Origin: a virus
IMG/VR virus record: IMGVR_UViG_3300012008_000033
Coordinates: 1 to 21,021 of that record
DNA: 21,021 bases
Reading direction: 5' to 3' (one strand)
Position 1 is the stretch's first letter. Each line of letters opens with the position of its first letter. Below are positions 11,241 through 19,251 of the stretch, piece by piece. The notes below the pieces were generated by a model, which saw only the letters and a list, made by a program, of their open reading frames with translations, was not told where the DNA came from and did not search any database. The translations under genes were made by a program, and so were the position numbers.

Positions 11241-13254
11241 GAAACCAAAAGACGACAAAGTTCTCAATGCCAAGCTTGAGCGCTTCTGGAATGGAGCGCA
11301 GGCAGCCCGTCGAGAAATCGACTGGCGATGGTTCAATTATGACCTCTGGGTCTCAGGCAACCACTACGCTAAGTGGGACAAAAACACCCAACAAATCATC
11401 ACCTCGCCTCGCACCGACGGTAAGCCTAAGATCGTCATCAATAAGACCTATTCGATTCTTCGAGCGGTTCGAAACTATGTCGTCAGAAATGAGCCTAAGC
11501 CCGACGTTACGCCTCACAATCTCACCCCTGACACCGTCAAGGAAGCAGCGCAGCTCAATAAATACCTCGACTATCTCTATAGCCGCTTAGGGCTTCGTAT
11601 GAAGCTTCGAGCGACCGTCTGGCATGCGCTCAAGTATTCAGTGGGCTACTGGCAGGTGCTTTACGACGGCGACGCCGAGGATGGCAAGGGCGAGATCCAA
11701 GTCAATGTGATCGATCCCTATGACCTTTACTGGGACGCAGCCGCTCGCACGCCTGAAGAGGCTCGCTTTGCCATCCTAGCTGTTCGACGCAATCTCTCTG
11801 ATCTCAAAGAGGACGAGAAATACAAGAACGTCGACTGGGACACCATCCAGCCAGATAACGCGCTCGCATCTTCATCGCTCAAAGGCAGACTTCTTCAGTA
11901 CGAGCGCGGCACGCCGGCATTCAACAAAGACACCGAAGACACCACGGTCATCCTCAAAGAGTTTTGGATCAAAGAAAAGCAGTCTGATAAAGACGCCGGC
12001 TCGACCGGTTATAAGATCCGCATCGTCGCCAAGATAGGGGAGACCATCATCCGCAATGAGTTGACCGAGCTCGATCGCTTGCCGTTCTTCCGAGTGTTGT
12101 CCGATGTCGAGCCGCTTCAGATGTACGGTCAGGGCTGGGTCAAAAACATCATTCCACTCAACCGCCTCTATGAGCGCTTAGCGTCCTCAGTGGCCGAATA
12201 CAACGACATCATGAATAAGGGTAAGTGGGTCGCCGATAAGGGTGCCGGCGTTAGGATCATCAACAACGAGAATGGCCAGATCATCGAGAAAAAGCGGGGT
12301 TTCGAGGTTGCTCAGGCAGCTATCCAGCCACTCGCCGCAGCGATCTTTCAGCAAATGGACTACACGATCAGGGATATGGAGGACATCTCCAGCTTCCACG
12401 ACGCATCGCTTGGCCGCATCCCTACCGGAGCAAAGTCAGGCGTCTCGATCGAGGCGTTGCAAGAAGGCGATTCCAACAACCTCAGTGAGCTGACCGAGAA
12501 CACTGAAGACTTCTTAGCGCGTGTTTATGAGTATGCCCTCTATCTGGCATCCCAAAAATATCAGTTCGCCCGCGACGTGGTCATTCAGAGTAAGACAGGG
12601 GAAAAAGAGTTTCTCAAGATAATTGGCGAAAACGCTTCCACCGTCGATGCACAGGGCGCACCGTCCGGAGCAACAGTCATCAAGAAGAAAAACGTTGTCG
12701 ATGTTAAGATCGATTCATGGCTTGCTTACACCTCAGAAGGACGCCGCAGCGCGATCAAGGATCTCGCCGGCCTCGTGCCGAATCTCCCCGTTCAGTACAT
12801 CCTAGAAGCCTATGAGACCGGCAATATTGCCGACATCATCCAGCAAATGCAGGAAGACCAGGCTAAGCAGCAACAAGCGCAGATGGCACAGGAGCAACAA
12901 CAACAAGCTCAGCAAGCGCAGATGCAAGGTCAACAACAACAGGCTAACATCCAAGCCCAGTCACAAGCCAAGATGCAGCAACAGCAGGCACAACAGCCGC
13001 AGCCAGCCGGCGCAGCTCAGGCGATCGCCATCATTCGGCAGATCATCAACGGTCAGATCCCGCAGCAAATGCCACAAGTCTTAGGCCCCGACTTCGTCAA
13101 CTATTTCGACAAGTTCCTGAGCAGTCCAGAAGCTCAACAGCTTCCACCGGAGATCCAGAAAGTCCTCCAGACTATTCGCGATCACGGTGTTGCGAACATG
13201 CAGGGAGGCGCTCAACCATCGCCCATGGCTCAGCAGGCTCCTACAGGAGCGTGA
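11221..13254 (+). CDS. Portal protein (P22-like)
   Basis: A 677-residue protein that forms the twelve-subunit ring at the capsid vertex through which DNA passes. Typical of large P22-type portals are an early WFNYDLWVSGNHYAKW region, KIVINKTYSILRAVRNYVV, VNVIDPYDLYWDAAA and a long helical stem around the middle (IIPLNRLYERLASSVAEYNDIMN, in outline). Residues about 541-600 are extremely rich in glutamine and probably form a flexible or coiled barrel-like tail, and the last 25 residues are also low in order. A strong AGGAGG lies before the ATG. It follows terminase and precedes scaffold and capsid, as expected. Confidence 0.85.
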   Translation: MDQKKSKKPKDDKVLNAKLERFWNGAQAARREIDWRWFNYDLWVSGNHYAKWDKNTQQIITSPRTDGKPKIVINKTYSILRAVRNYVVRNEPKPDVTPHNLTPDTVKEAAQLNKYLDYLYSRLGLRMKLRATVWHALKYSVGYWQVLYDGDAEDGKGEIQVNVIDPYDLYWDAAARTPEEARFAILAVRRNLSDLKEDEKYKNVDWDTIQPDNALASSSLKGRLLQYERGTPAFNKDTEDTTVILKEFWIKEKQSDKDAGSTGYKIRIVAKIGETIIRNELTELDRLPFFRVLSDVEPLQMYGQGWVKNIIPLNRLYERLASSVAEYNDIMNKGKWVADKGAGVRIINNENGQIIEKKRGFEVAQAAIQPLAAAIFQQMDYTIRDMEDISSFHDASLGRIPTGAKSGVSIEALQEGDSNNLSELTENTEDFLARVYEYALYLASQKYQFARDVVIQSKTGEKEFLKIIGENASTVDAQGAPSGATVIKKKNVVDVKIDSWLAYTSEGRRSAIKDLAGLVPNLPVQYILEAYETGNIADIIQQMQEDQAKQQQAQMAQEQQQQAQQAQMQGQQQQANIQAQSQAKMQQQQAQQPQPAGAAQAIAIIRQIINGQIPQQMPQVLGPDFVNYFDKFLSSPEAQQLPPEIQKVLQTIRDHGVANMQGGAQPSPMAQQAPTGA

Positions 13255-13386
13255 TCGTTCTCTGGCTTCTCCTGATCGCATCGGGTCAGGGGGAGCAAGG
13301 GAATAATCCCTTGAAAATATAACGGTCGACAGTCGTCTCGGGAGACGTAAAACAGCGTATCGGCACGTTGAAAGGAGGAAAAAAGT
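13255..13386 (+). other. Non-coding leader with hairpins before the scaffold gene
   Basis: This 132-base gap has no gene. AAGGGA (13297-13302)/TCCCTT (13307-13312) and CGTCTC (13334-13339)/GAGACG (13342-13347) are perfect 6-bp hairpins. It ends with the strong AAAGGAGGA site of the scaffold gene. There is no T-tract, so RNA stability or processing is more likely than termination. Confidence 0.5.
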
Positions 13387-14058
13387 ATGGAAGACGTAAA
13401 AGAACAGGCAGAGCAAACTGCTATTGACTCGTCAGTCAGTGAAGAAACCACTCAGGATCAAGCCCAAACCGCTGAATCAGCGGACGTAGCCGACCCTGAA
13501 AACCAAGCGGTGCCTTACTCCCGTTTCAAAGAAGTAAACGAAGAGCTTAAGAATAACCGCGGCACGGTCGAGCAGTTGCAAAAAAAGCTTGGCGAGTTGG
13601 AGTCGCGCTTTGCGCCACAACAACAGGTCAACCCACAGGTTGAGCAAGTTAAGCAGCAGCTAAAAGACCTCGGCTTTATAGACAGGTCAGAGGTTGATCG
13701 CATGAACCAGCAACAGCAGGAGAACATGCGCATAGCATCGCAACTGGAGAAGCTTGAAGGCCAATACGACGGTAAAGACGGAAGACCTAAATTCGATCGC
13801 AAGTCGGTCGTAGAGTTCGCCCTCTCTCAGGGCATTGGTAATCCGGAGACTGCGTATAAGGCTTTACATGAAAAAGATCTCATGAACTGGCACATCCAGC
13901 AAGCAATCTCTAAGTCGGGCGGGACAAAGTCTGAAGCCAGTGATGGCTCAGGCTCATCCCAAGCGGCCGGGACATCGGACCAAGATCTAAAAACAGCTAT
14001 AGGCCAGGGCGACAAAAGCGCGCTCAGGACGTATCTGAAACGCTTCGCTCCTAAATAG
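13387..14058 (+). CDS. Capsid scaffold protein
   Basis: A 223-residue, acidic, Gln- and Glu-rich protein directly before the major capsid gene. The first 45 residues are acidic and disordered. Residues about 45-75 (FKEVNEELKNNRGTVEQLQK, then LGELESRF) form a coiled coil, with a further helical stretch to about residue 130. A Ser/Gly-rich linker leads to a short basic C-terminal helix (KSALRTYLKRFAPK). That is the usual build of scaffold proteins, whose basic tail binds the capsid shell during assembly and which leave before DNA fills the head. The AAAGGAGGA site gives strong translation. Confidence 0.8.
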   Translation: MEDVKEQAEQTAIDSSVSEETTQDQAQTAESADVADPENQAVPYSRFKEVNEELKNNRGTVEQLQKKLGELESRFAPQQQVNPQVEQVKQQLKDLGFIDRSEVDRMNQQQQENMRIASQLEKLEGQYDGKDGRPKFDRKSVVEFALSQGIGNPETAYKALHEKDLMNWHIQQAISKSGGTKSEASDGSGSSQAAGTSDQDLKTAIGQGDKSALRTYLKRFAPK

Positions 14059-14096
14059 GGCGAGGACTCTCTAAAAAGAAGGAGGTGAAATAACAT

Positions 14097-14993
14097 ATGG
14101 CACAATCAACAGCACTAAAGACCTACGATGCAATCGGTAATCGCGAAGACCTCACAGACGTCATCGCAACGATTACCCTGCATGATACGCCTCTTTTCTC
14201 CGGACTGGAGAAAGTGAAGGCTAATGGTCGTACTCATGAATGGCAGATCGACACTCTTTCAACTGGCGCAGATAACGCACAGATTGAAGGTGCAGACTTC
14301 ACGTTTGCAATCCCCGCCGCTCGAACCAGAACGTCCAACAACACGCAGATTTTCACGAAACAACTTGAAGTTTCAGAAACACAGCGTGCTGTCTCAGTCG
14401 CAGGACTGGAGGATGAGTACGCATATCAGATGGAAAAACGCATGAAAGAAATCGCTACCGATATTGAGAAAGCTCTCATCACCGGAACCGGTAACTCAGG
14501 CGCATCTGGTACAGGTCGAAGACTCAAAGGCTTCCTTAGTTTCATCACGACTAACGTCGAGACAGGAACTGGTACAGCCGCTCACTATTTGACGGAAACC
14601 CTCTACAACAACTTGCTCCAGTCAATCTGGGCGAGTGGAGGTAGACCAGATAATACCTACGTTAACGGATTCCAAAAACGGCAAATCTCATCGTTCTCAA
14701 CACCGAATACGAGATATGTCGACATGGATAACTCAAATAAGTTGAAAAACACCGTTTCAGCGTATGAGTCAGATTTCGGCGTTCAAACGATCAATCTTGA
14801 TCCGTTCATGGACACCGACAAGACCCTTGTTCTGCAAAAGGACATGAACAAGATTGCAGTTCTCCGAGGCATTAAGCCCGTGGACGTAGCAACAATAGGC
14901 GACGCTAAACGCGGCGCTTTGGTAGGTGAATTAACACTGGAAGTCCGCAATGAAGCGGCTGACGGTAAGAACACCAATCTATCTACTTCTTAG
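14097..14993 (+). CDS. Major capsid protein, SU10/DUF5309 type
   Basis: A 298-residue HK97-fold capsid protein of the SU10 (DUF5309) kind. Supporting motifs are DAIGNREDLTDVIATITLHD (residues 10-29), TPLFSGLEKV, EWQIDTL, the EGADFTF segment and KQLEVSETQRAVSVAGLEDE in the shell domain, then DIEKALITGTGNS. Length is normal. It is preceded by the strongest ribosome binding site here, AAGGAGGTGA at about 14079-14088, as expected for the most abundant protein. A terminator (15020-15045) follows, so the scaffold-capsid message can end there. Several hundred copies would assemble on the scaffold. Confidence 0.9.
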   Translation: MAQSTALKTYDAIGNREDLTDVIATITLHDTPLFSGLEKVKANGRTHEWQIDTLSTGADNAQIEGADFTFAIPAARTRTSNNTQIFTKQLEVSETQRAVSVAGLEDEYAYQMEKRMKEIATDIEKALITGTGNSGASGTGRRLKGFLSFITTNVETGTGTAAHYLTETLYNNLLQSIWASGGRPDNTYVNGFQKRQISSFSTPNTRYVDMDNSNKLKNTVSAYESDFGVQTINLDPFMDTDKTLVLQKDMNKIAVLRGIKPVDVATIGDAKRGALVGELTLEVRNEAADGKNTNLSTS

Positions 14994-14995
14994 GT

Positions 14996-15014
14996 ATCTA
15001 TTACTGGAATAGAT
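14996..15014 (+). repeat. 7-bp hairpin after the capsid gene
   Basis: ATCTATT (14996-15002) pairs perfectly with AATAGAT (15008-15014) around a 5-nt loop, directly after the capsid stop codon and just before the terminator. Two stacked hairpins at a highly expressed 3' end may protect the message. Confidence 0.6.
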
Positions 15015-15019
15015 GGCCG

Positions 15020-15045
15020 GGGGCGAGCCTATCGCCCCACTTTTT
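15020..15045 (+). terminator. Intrinsic terminator after the capsid gene, touching the next ATG
   Basis: GGGGCGA (15020-15026) and TCGCCCC (15032-15038) form a perfect 7-bp stem with a 5-nt loop, then AC and T5 (15041-15045). The ATG at 15046 follows at once. The open frame continues back to 15013 through the hairpin, but a start inside the stem is unlikely. Confidence 0.8.
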
Positions 15046-15411
15046 ATGGGAGCTTTTAGAGACAAACCACTCCAACACGAAGAGCAGTACGCCGCGGTTA
15101 ATGACCAAAAGCTGCGCATGACGATCTCTGCTATGTCCGATCGTTACAGCGAGGACATCCGCGATCTGATCTATCGCACCTATCAAGACGATCGCTTGGC
15201 GATGATCTATCGCGGCATCCGCGCCTCGGGCATCTACCAACACGGCGGCAAGAGCAGGGTGCGCCGCAAGATCATCGAATTCCCCAATCGATTTGTCTAT
15301 GACTTTGTTGATACGGCGCTCAGGGCTCTCTATGGCGCTGATTGGCTGAGCAACCCCAAGGCTCTACGTCATCCGCTTGTCAAACCCTGGTTAGTTGTGC
15401 AACGTTTATAA
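15046..15411 (+). CDS. Hypothetical protein downstream of the capsid gene
   Basis: A 121-residue protein that I do not recognise. I start it at ATG 15046, right behind the terminator's T-tract, because the longer frame from 15013 would encode the hairpin itself. The sequence is basic and helical (LRMTISAMSDRYSEDIRDLI and SRVRRKIIEFPNRFVYDFVD), ending in a Trp-containing tail (KPWLVVQRL). No membrane segment or metal motif. Immediately after the capsid gene one expects head-completion or neck proteins, but that role is only inferred from position. No Shine-Dalgarno; expression probably depends on readthrough of the terminator. Confidence 0.6.
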   Translation: MGAFRDKPLQHEEQYAAVNDQKLRMTISAMSDRYSEDIRDLIYRTYQDDRLAMIYRGIRASGIYQHGGKSRVRRKIIEFPNRFVYDFVDTALRALYGADWLSNPKALRHPLVKPWLVVQRL

Positions 15412-15423
15412 GTGTGATAAAGT
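15395..15423 (+). promoter_or_regulatory. Possible promoter of the sugar-modification cassette
   Basis: TTGTGC (15395-15400), a 17 bp spacer and TAAAGT (15418-15423), with start near 15431, about 11 bases before the ATG at 15442, which lacks a Shine-Dalgarno. The match is moderate. Confidence 0.4.
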
Positions 15424-15441
15424 ATTGTCTAGATCGTTCGT

Positions 15442-16692
15442 ATGAATTACACCATTCGCAAGAACTGCCGCATCTGTCATAACGCCAACAATGACGCCCC
15501 TCTCACGCAGAAGTTCCTCTCGCTTGGCTCAACCCCTTTAGCTGATCGTTTCCTAGATAGTCCCACTGATCCTAAAGAATCCTTCCCGCTTGATCTCTAT
15601 GTCTGTAAGCAATGCCAGCTCGTGCAGCTCGTCGATATCGTTGATGACAAGCTGCTCTTTGGCGACGACTATGCCTTTTTCACGGGTGGATCTCCCTCCT
15701 CGATTAGCTACTTCAAAGACTATGCCGATGAGATGATCCAGCGTTTCCCGGAGCAAGCCCGTTACACCGTTGAGATTGCTTCTAATGACGGCACGTTGCT
15801 CAAGCATTTTCGCGACGCCTCAGGGATCGGACGAATGCAGGTGCTCGGCATCGAGCCGGCTAAGACGGTAGCTGATTACGCCAACGCCCAAGGCGTTACC
15901 ACAGTTCAGGAATATTTATCCTATCAGACCGCTAGAGACGTCAAACGCTGGTTTTCCACTGCCGGCCTGATCATAGCCAACAATGTCGTTGCTCATGTCG
16001 ACAACCTCTATGACTTCATGGCCGGGGTTGATTGTCTGCTCGACGAGAAGGGCGTTTTCGTCTTCGAAGTGCAGTATTTCCCGCACTTACTCGACAAGAA
16101 TGCTTTCGATCACGTCTACCACGAGCACCGCTCGTTCTTTTCGCTGCGGCCGCTGCTCAAACTGCTAGAAATCTCAGGTTTTCGAGCTTTCGATGTCAAG
16201 ACAGCCGATGCGCAAGGCGGTTCGATTCGCATTTATGCTGACAAAAAGCATCGCGAGGCGCTCCCGTCAGTACAAAAGCTCATCGACGAAGAGATTGCCC
16301 GTGGTCTCGACAAGATGGAGACTTATCAAGGCTTCCAAGAGCGCGTCGACAGTATCAAAGCGGGTCTCGTCAGCATGCTCAAAGGCCTCAAAGCTCAGGG
16401 AAAGACGGTGTATGGCTTCGGAGCCTCTGCTAAAGGAAATACCCTTCTGAACTACTGTGAGATCGGCCCCGATCTCCTCGATTGCGTGGTCGATCTCACC
16501 CCCTACAAGATCGGCAAATACACCCCAGGAAGCCACATAGTCGTTAAATCGCCTAGTCAACTCAAGAAGCAGCCTGATTACTACCTCGTGCAGGTGTGGA
16601 ACTATTTAGGGGGCATCCTAGAACGCGAGACAGCGTTCAGAAAGGCGGGCGGCAAGTTCATCGTCCCGATTCCCAGCCCGACCATTCTATGA
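15442..16692 (+). CDS. NDP-sugar C-methyltransferase family protein
   Basis: A 416-residue three-domain protein of the TylC3/NovU-type C-methyltransferase family, which adds a methyl group from S-adenosylmethionine to a keto-sugar nucleotide. The N-terminal zinc-binding domain has Cys9/Cys12 (NCRICH) and Cys55/Cys58 (CKQC). The Rossmann methyltransferase domain has motif I EIASNDG (111-117) and ANNVVAHVDN. The segment DHVYHEHRSFFSL holds the conserved histidines near the active site. The C-terminal domain includes YGFGASAKGNTLLNY and VVDLTPYKIGKYTPG. Length matches the family. With the two glycosyltransferases downstream it may build a modified sugar for the virion or the host surface. Overlap with the next gene is ATGA. 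Confidence 0.85.
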   Translation: MNYTIRKNCRICHNANNDAPLTQKFLSLGSTPLADRFLDSPTDPKESFPLDLYVCKQCQLVQLVDIVDDKLLFGDDYAFFTGGSPSSISYFKDYADEMIQRFPEQARYTVEIASNDGTLLKHFRDASGIGRMQVLGIEPAKTVADYANAQGVTTVQEYLSYQTARDVKRWFSTAGLIIANNVVAHVDNLYDFMAGVDCLLDEKGVFVFEVQYFPHLLDKNAFDHVYHEHRSFFSLRPLLKLLEISGFRAFDVKTADAQGGSIRIYADKKHREALPSVQKLIDEEIARGLDKMETYQGFQERVDSIKAGLVSMLKGLKAQGKTVYGFGASAKGNTLLNYCEIGPDLLDCVVDLTPYKIGKYTPGSHIVVKSPSQLKKQPDYYLVQVWNYLGGILERETAFRKAGGKFIVPIPSPTIL

Positions 16693-16910
16693 ATAAATCA
16701 ATAGCTGAACTGATCGACGAACTCTCGATCACGAACATCAAGATTTACATGATGGTCGAGGACGTCGAAGCCGGTCGCAACGCCAAAGAAGACGCTCAGA
16801 AGATGCAAGCGCTAATCAAATACCGCTCTCAACTGAAAAACGCCATCAACGCCGACTTAGGCGATCGAAAGGAGGAGACCAAGGTCTATGGCTCAGTTCC
16901 TCGTCGTTAA
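16689..16910 (+). CDS. Short helical protein in the glycosyl cassette
   Basis: A 73-residue protein starting at the ATG that overlaps the methyltransferase stop (ATGA, 16689-16692); sequence upstream in this frame is a shadow. It has two predicted helices (SIAELIDELSITNIKIYMMV and KEDAQKMQALIKYRSQLKNA) and a polar tail. Its last part contains the AAAGGAGGAG site of the next gene, which it overlaps by 23 bases. Short helical proteins of this kind occur next to glycosyltransferases in phages; I cannot assign a function. It might help assemble the glycosyltransferase. Confidence 0.65.
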   Translation: MNKSIAELIDELSITNIKIYMMVEDVEAGRNAKEDAQKMQALIKYRSQLKNAINADLGDRKEETKVYGSVPRR

Positions 16911-17727
16911 TCGGAAAAATCACATGGGCGATTGCATGTGCCAGATGCGCGCGCTCAAGGAATGGAAGGATCGATGTCCCAACGACACGCTCGACTTTGC
17001 GACCTGCAACTATCTTCATTACTTGATGGCAACCCATACGGATCTTTTCGGGTCAGTTCAGCTCCTCTCGTTTAGCGAAGTCAGCCAGCTCGCCGCAGCT
17101 CAGCCGGCCGACCAACTCATTGAGTTCTCGATTGACTGGGATCGAGCCTGTGAGATCGGTATCCTCAAAGCGTGGGGAGAAAAGACGCTCGGATTCATTC
17201 CGTCGACCGATAAGCCTTATTACCTCGTGCGAGACGAAGAGCACATCGTCGCTCAGGCTCACATTGCCCGCCTCAGGCAACGAGGCTTTCGCAAGTTCGC
17301 CCTGCTCCAGCTCAACACGCCGTCAGGCATCGAGCGCAGCTTTCTCCCCGAGGACTGGGATAGAGCGCTTGACTGCTTTCCGGAGGACGTAGCTCTCATT
17401 TACCCCGGCCCGATCGATCTCGCGCTTGAATCGCCAATGCGGCATCGTCCGAATTTAGTTCTCTTACCTGCCTATGACATCGGCATCACCGCGGCGCTTC
17501 TCGAGCAAGTCGATTACGTCTTTGGTGCGCATGGCGGCACCATCATGTTGGCGCACGCGGTCGATCAGAAGAACGTCACTCAGGTGATGTTTCTCGATGC
17601 CTGCTCTCCAAAGATCCTCTCGGTTCCCAAGTGGGACAACCTCGCCTACCCCTCTCATCGAGCTATCAATTGGGATGAGATCCAATCGACGATCACGAAG
17701 CGCCTTGAAGGTGCGAATGATCGGTGA
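16888..17727 (+). CDS. GT-B glycosyltransferase, family 9-like
   Basis: A 279-residue protein similar in pattern to family 9 (heptosyltransferase-type) glycosyltransferases. The N-terminal strand and loop FLVVNRKNHMGDCMCQMRAL match the acceptor-side GD loop. The middle half-domain begins near LLQLNTPSG, and the C-terminal sugar-nucleotide site has FGAHGGTIMLAHAV (around residues 212-225), equivalent to the DSG-HLA segment. It is shorter than typical family members (about 320-350). AAGGAGGAG lies 12 bases upstream. It should be cytosolic and transfer a sugar to a nascent glycan or protein; donor and acceptor are unknown. Confidence 0.7.
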   Translation: MAQFLVVNRKNHMGDCMCQMRALKEWKDRCPNDTLDFATCNYLHYLMATHTDLFGSVQLLSFSEVSQLAAAQPADQLIEFSIDWDRACEIGILKAWGEKTLGFIPSTDKPYYLVRDEEHIVAQAHIARLRQRGFRKFALLQLNTPSGIERSFLPEDWDRALDCFPEDVALIYPGPIDLALESPMRHRPNLVLLPAYDIGITAALLEQVDYVFGAHGGTIMLAHAVDQKNVTQVMFLDACSPKILSVPKWDNLAYPSHRAINWDEIQSTITKRLEGANDR

Positions 17728-17743
17728 AAGGAGGTGACGACAC

Positions 17744-18091
17744 ATGCACGAACACAAATTCTTGAATTACGGGGATGAATATCTCAAATGCCCATGCGGG
17801 CAATTCTCAGATAAGAAAGCTCCTAAAACTTCTCAAGAGAAGAAGGAGTATGAGGCAGCTCACACTGTCCCAGATACTGCCAAATTCGACGATGCTAAGA
17901 AACTTAACGCAGTCTCAACCCCGGACGTAGTCTCAGTAGTTCCCAACGATGTTGGCAAGGCCACTGATCCCTATGTAGCTCCTCGGGTTTCAGGAGTAAA
18001 GGTGGATTCAAAGGCCGCCGACCCAAGCGCAGCACAAGAAGCTGCCAATAAAGAAGCAGCCGACCAAGCTGCTAAGCAAGCAAAAGCCTAG
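17744..18091 (+). CDS. Small protein with Cys/His N-terminus and Ala-rich tail
   Basis: A 115-residue protein with a perfect AAAGGAGGTGA before the ATG, one of the strongest sites in the window, so it is probably abundant. The N-terminus (MHEHKFLNYGDEYLKCPCGQ) has histidines and a Cys-Pro-Cys that could bind a metal, and a lone later His. The remainder is low complexity: polar to about residue 75, then Val-rich (VAPRVSGVKV) and an Ala/Lys/Asp tail (AAQEAANKEAADQAAKQAKA) that should be helical or disordered. No family is recognised. Strong translation inside a sugar-modification cassette might mark a glycosylated virion protein, but that is a guess. Confidence 0.65.
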   Translation: MHEHKFLNYGDEYLKCPCGQFSDKKAPKTSQEKKEYEAAHTVPDTAKFDDAKKLNAVSTPDVVSVVPNDVGKATDPYVAPRVSGVKVDSKAADPSAAQEAANKEAADQAAKQAKA

Positions 18092-18099
18092 TGCTTTGC

Positions 18100-18120
18100 C
18101 CTCCGGCACCTCGCTGGAGG
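18100..18120 (+). repeat. Hairpin next to the Shine-Dalgarno of the GT4-like gene
   Basis: CCTCCGGC (18100-18107) pairs with GCTGGAGG (18113-18120), eight pairs with one G-T wobble, around a 5-nt loop. GGAG of the ribosome binding site starts at 18121 and could partly pair in place of the stem's own GGAGG, so the hairpin may tune translation. No T-tract. Confidence 0.55.
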
Positions 18121-18130
18121 GGAGAACACT

Positions 18131-19234
18131 ATGAATAAACCTTTCGGCATTCTCAGTTTGCCCGTTGATAAGGGTGGTTGTGGCTGGTACCGCGTGCGCC
18201 AGCCCTTCAACATGATCAACTTCTGGACGGATTACGAAGCGCATGTCCTGGACAAGGATCAGGACACGCTTCAGATGACCAAGGCTCTATCTATCGCCAA
18301 AGTATGTGTTGTGCGCCAGGGCGGGGAAATAGGGATGCGTACTTTCCGTAAAATCCCCGAGTTTAGTCATCTTAAATGGGTTCTCGATATCGACGACAAC
18401 ATCGAGCTCATTAGTCCCTATTCAGAGCACTACGGCGAGTATGGACTCGACGAGTACTTCGATCCGGGGATCAAGAAATGGGTCTGGAAGACAGGGGAGC
18501 ACAACTTCCATCCCGAGAAAAACAGGGAGCGGGTTATCTCACTACTTCAGGGAATGCGTGAGGCCGACATGGTCACGACGACCACTGAGAAGCTGGCTTC
18601 CTATGCCCGTCAGTACAACCCCAATGTCTTCGTCTTACCTAATGTGGTCAATCCGGACGCCTGGTGGCCGCTCAACAACGCACCTAACAAACAGCTTCGT
18701 GTCGGCTGGAGCGGGGGAGTTTCACACTATGAAGACTGGTACTCCATTCGCGAGCCGCTCAATGCTCTGATGCGAAAACACCGCTTCAAGCTGATCATGG
18801 CCGGCAGTCACTTCGAGGGGCTGATCGATCCGGATAATCGGGATCTCATCGAGGTTTACCCGTGGGTTCCCTTCGATGCTCACTCTTACCGCATGATGAG
18901 CCTACAGCTCGATATTTCAATCATTCCACTAGCCAAACTGCCTTTCAATGACTACAAAAGCGAGATCAAGCTCGTCGAGATGAGTGCTATGGGGATTCCC
19001 AGCGTGACGGCCAACGTCGGCCCGTACGCTGACACCAAAGACAAGCTCAGGACGCTGCGCTATGACACGCCCGAGCAGTTTTATTCTTCGATGGAGTTGC
19101 TTCTCACAGACCCCGCCAGACGTCATGAGATGGGCTTAGAAGCCCGCAAAGACGCAATGCGGCACTATGACGGCAAGAAGAAAGCGAGCTTGTGGACAGA
19201 CACTTATAATCAATTGTTGACAGAAAGCAAATAA
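18131..19234 (+). CDS. GT-B glycosyltransferase, GT4/GT1-like
   Basis: A 367-residue GT-B glycosyltransferase. The N-terminal half has GGCGWYRVRQPF (15-26), a phage-associated variant of the glycine-rich loop, and WVLDIDDNIE. The linker strand VFVLPNVVNPDAWWP marks the crossover to the second half. That half begins RVGWSGGVSHYEDW and carries the donor-site signature DYKSEIKLVEMSAMGIPSV with Glu283, and a final helix that returns to the first domain. Length is normal. It is preceded by a hairpin and GGAG. Together with the methyltransferase and GT9-like enzyme it would assemble or decorate a glycan, perhaps on capsid or tail proteins or on the host surface to exclude other phages. Confidence 0.8.
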   Translation: MNKPFGILSLPVDKGGCGWYRVRQPFNMINFWTDYEAHVLDKDQDTLQMTKALSIAKVCVVRQGGEIGMRTFRKIPEFSHLKWVLDIDDNIELISPYSEHYGEYGLDEYFDPGIKKWVWKTGEHNFHPEKNRERVISLLQGMREADMVTTTTEKLASYARQYNPNVFVLPNVVNPDAWWPLNNAPNKQLRVGWSGGVSHYEDWYSIREPLNALMRKHRFKLIMAGSHFEGLIDPDNRDLIEVYPWVPFDAHSYRMMSLQLDISIIPLAKLPFNDYKSEIKLVEMSAMGIPSVTANVGPYADTKDKLRTLRYDTPEQFYSSMELLLTDPARRHEMGLEARKDAMRHYDGKKKASLWTDTYNQLLTESK

Positions 19235-19243
19235 GATTATAGT
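19217..19243 (+). promoter_or_regulatory. Promoter for the 19252 gene
   Basis: TTGACA (19217-19222), overlapping the end of the GT4-like gene, with TATAGT (19238-19243) at a short 15 bp spacer. The predicted start is near 19250, so the ATG at 19252 would be essentially leaderless. It has no Shine-Dalgarno. Confidence 0.5.
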
Positions 19244-19251
19244 CTAGACCT

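Noticed and set aside
15013-15045. Longer N-terminus of the protein after the capsid gene, starting at ATG 15013
   Set aside because: The extra 11 codons coincide with a perfect terminator hairpin and T-tract, so ATG 15046 is the more likely start.
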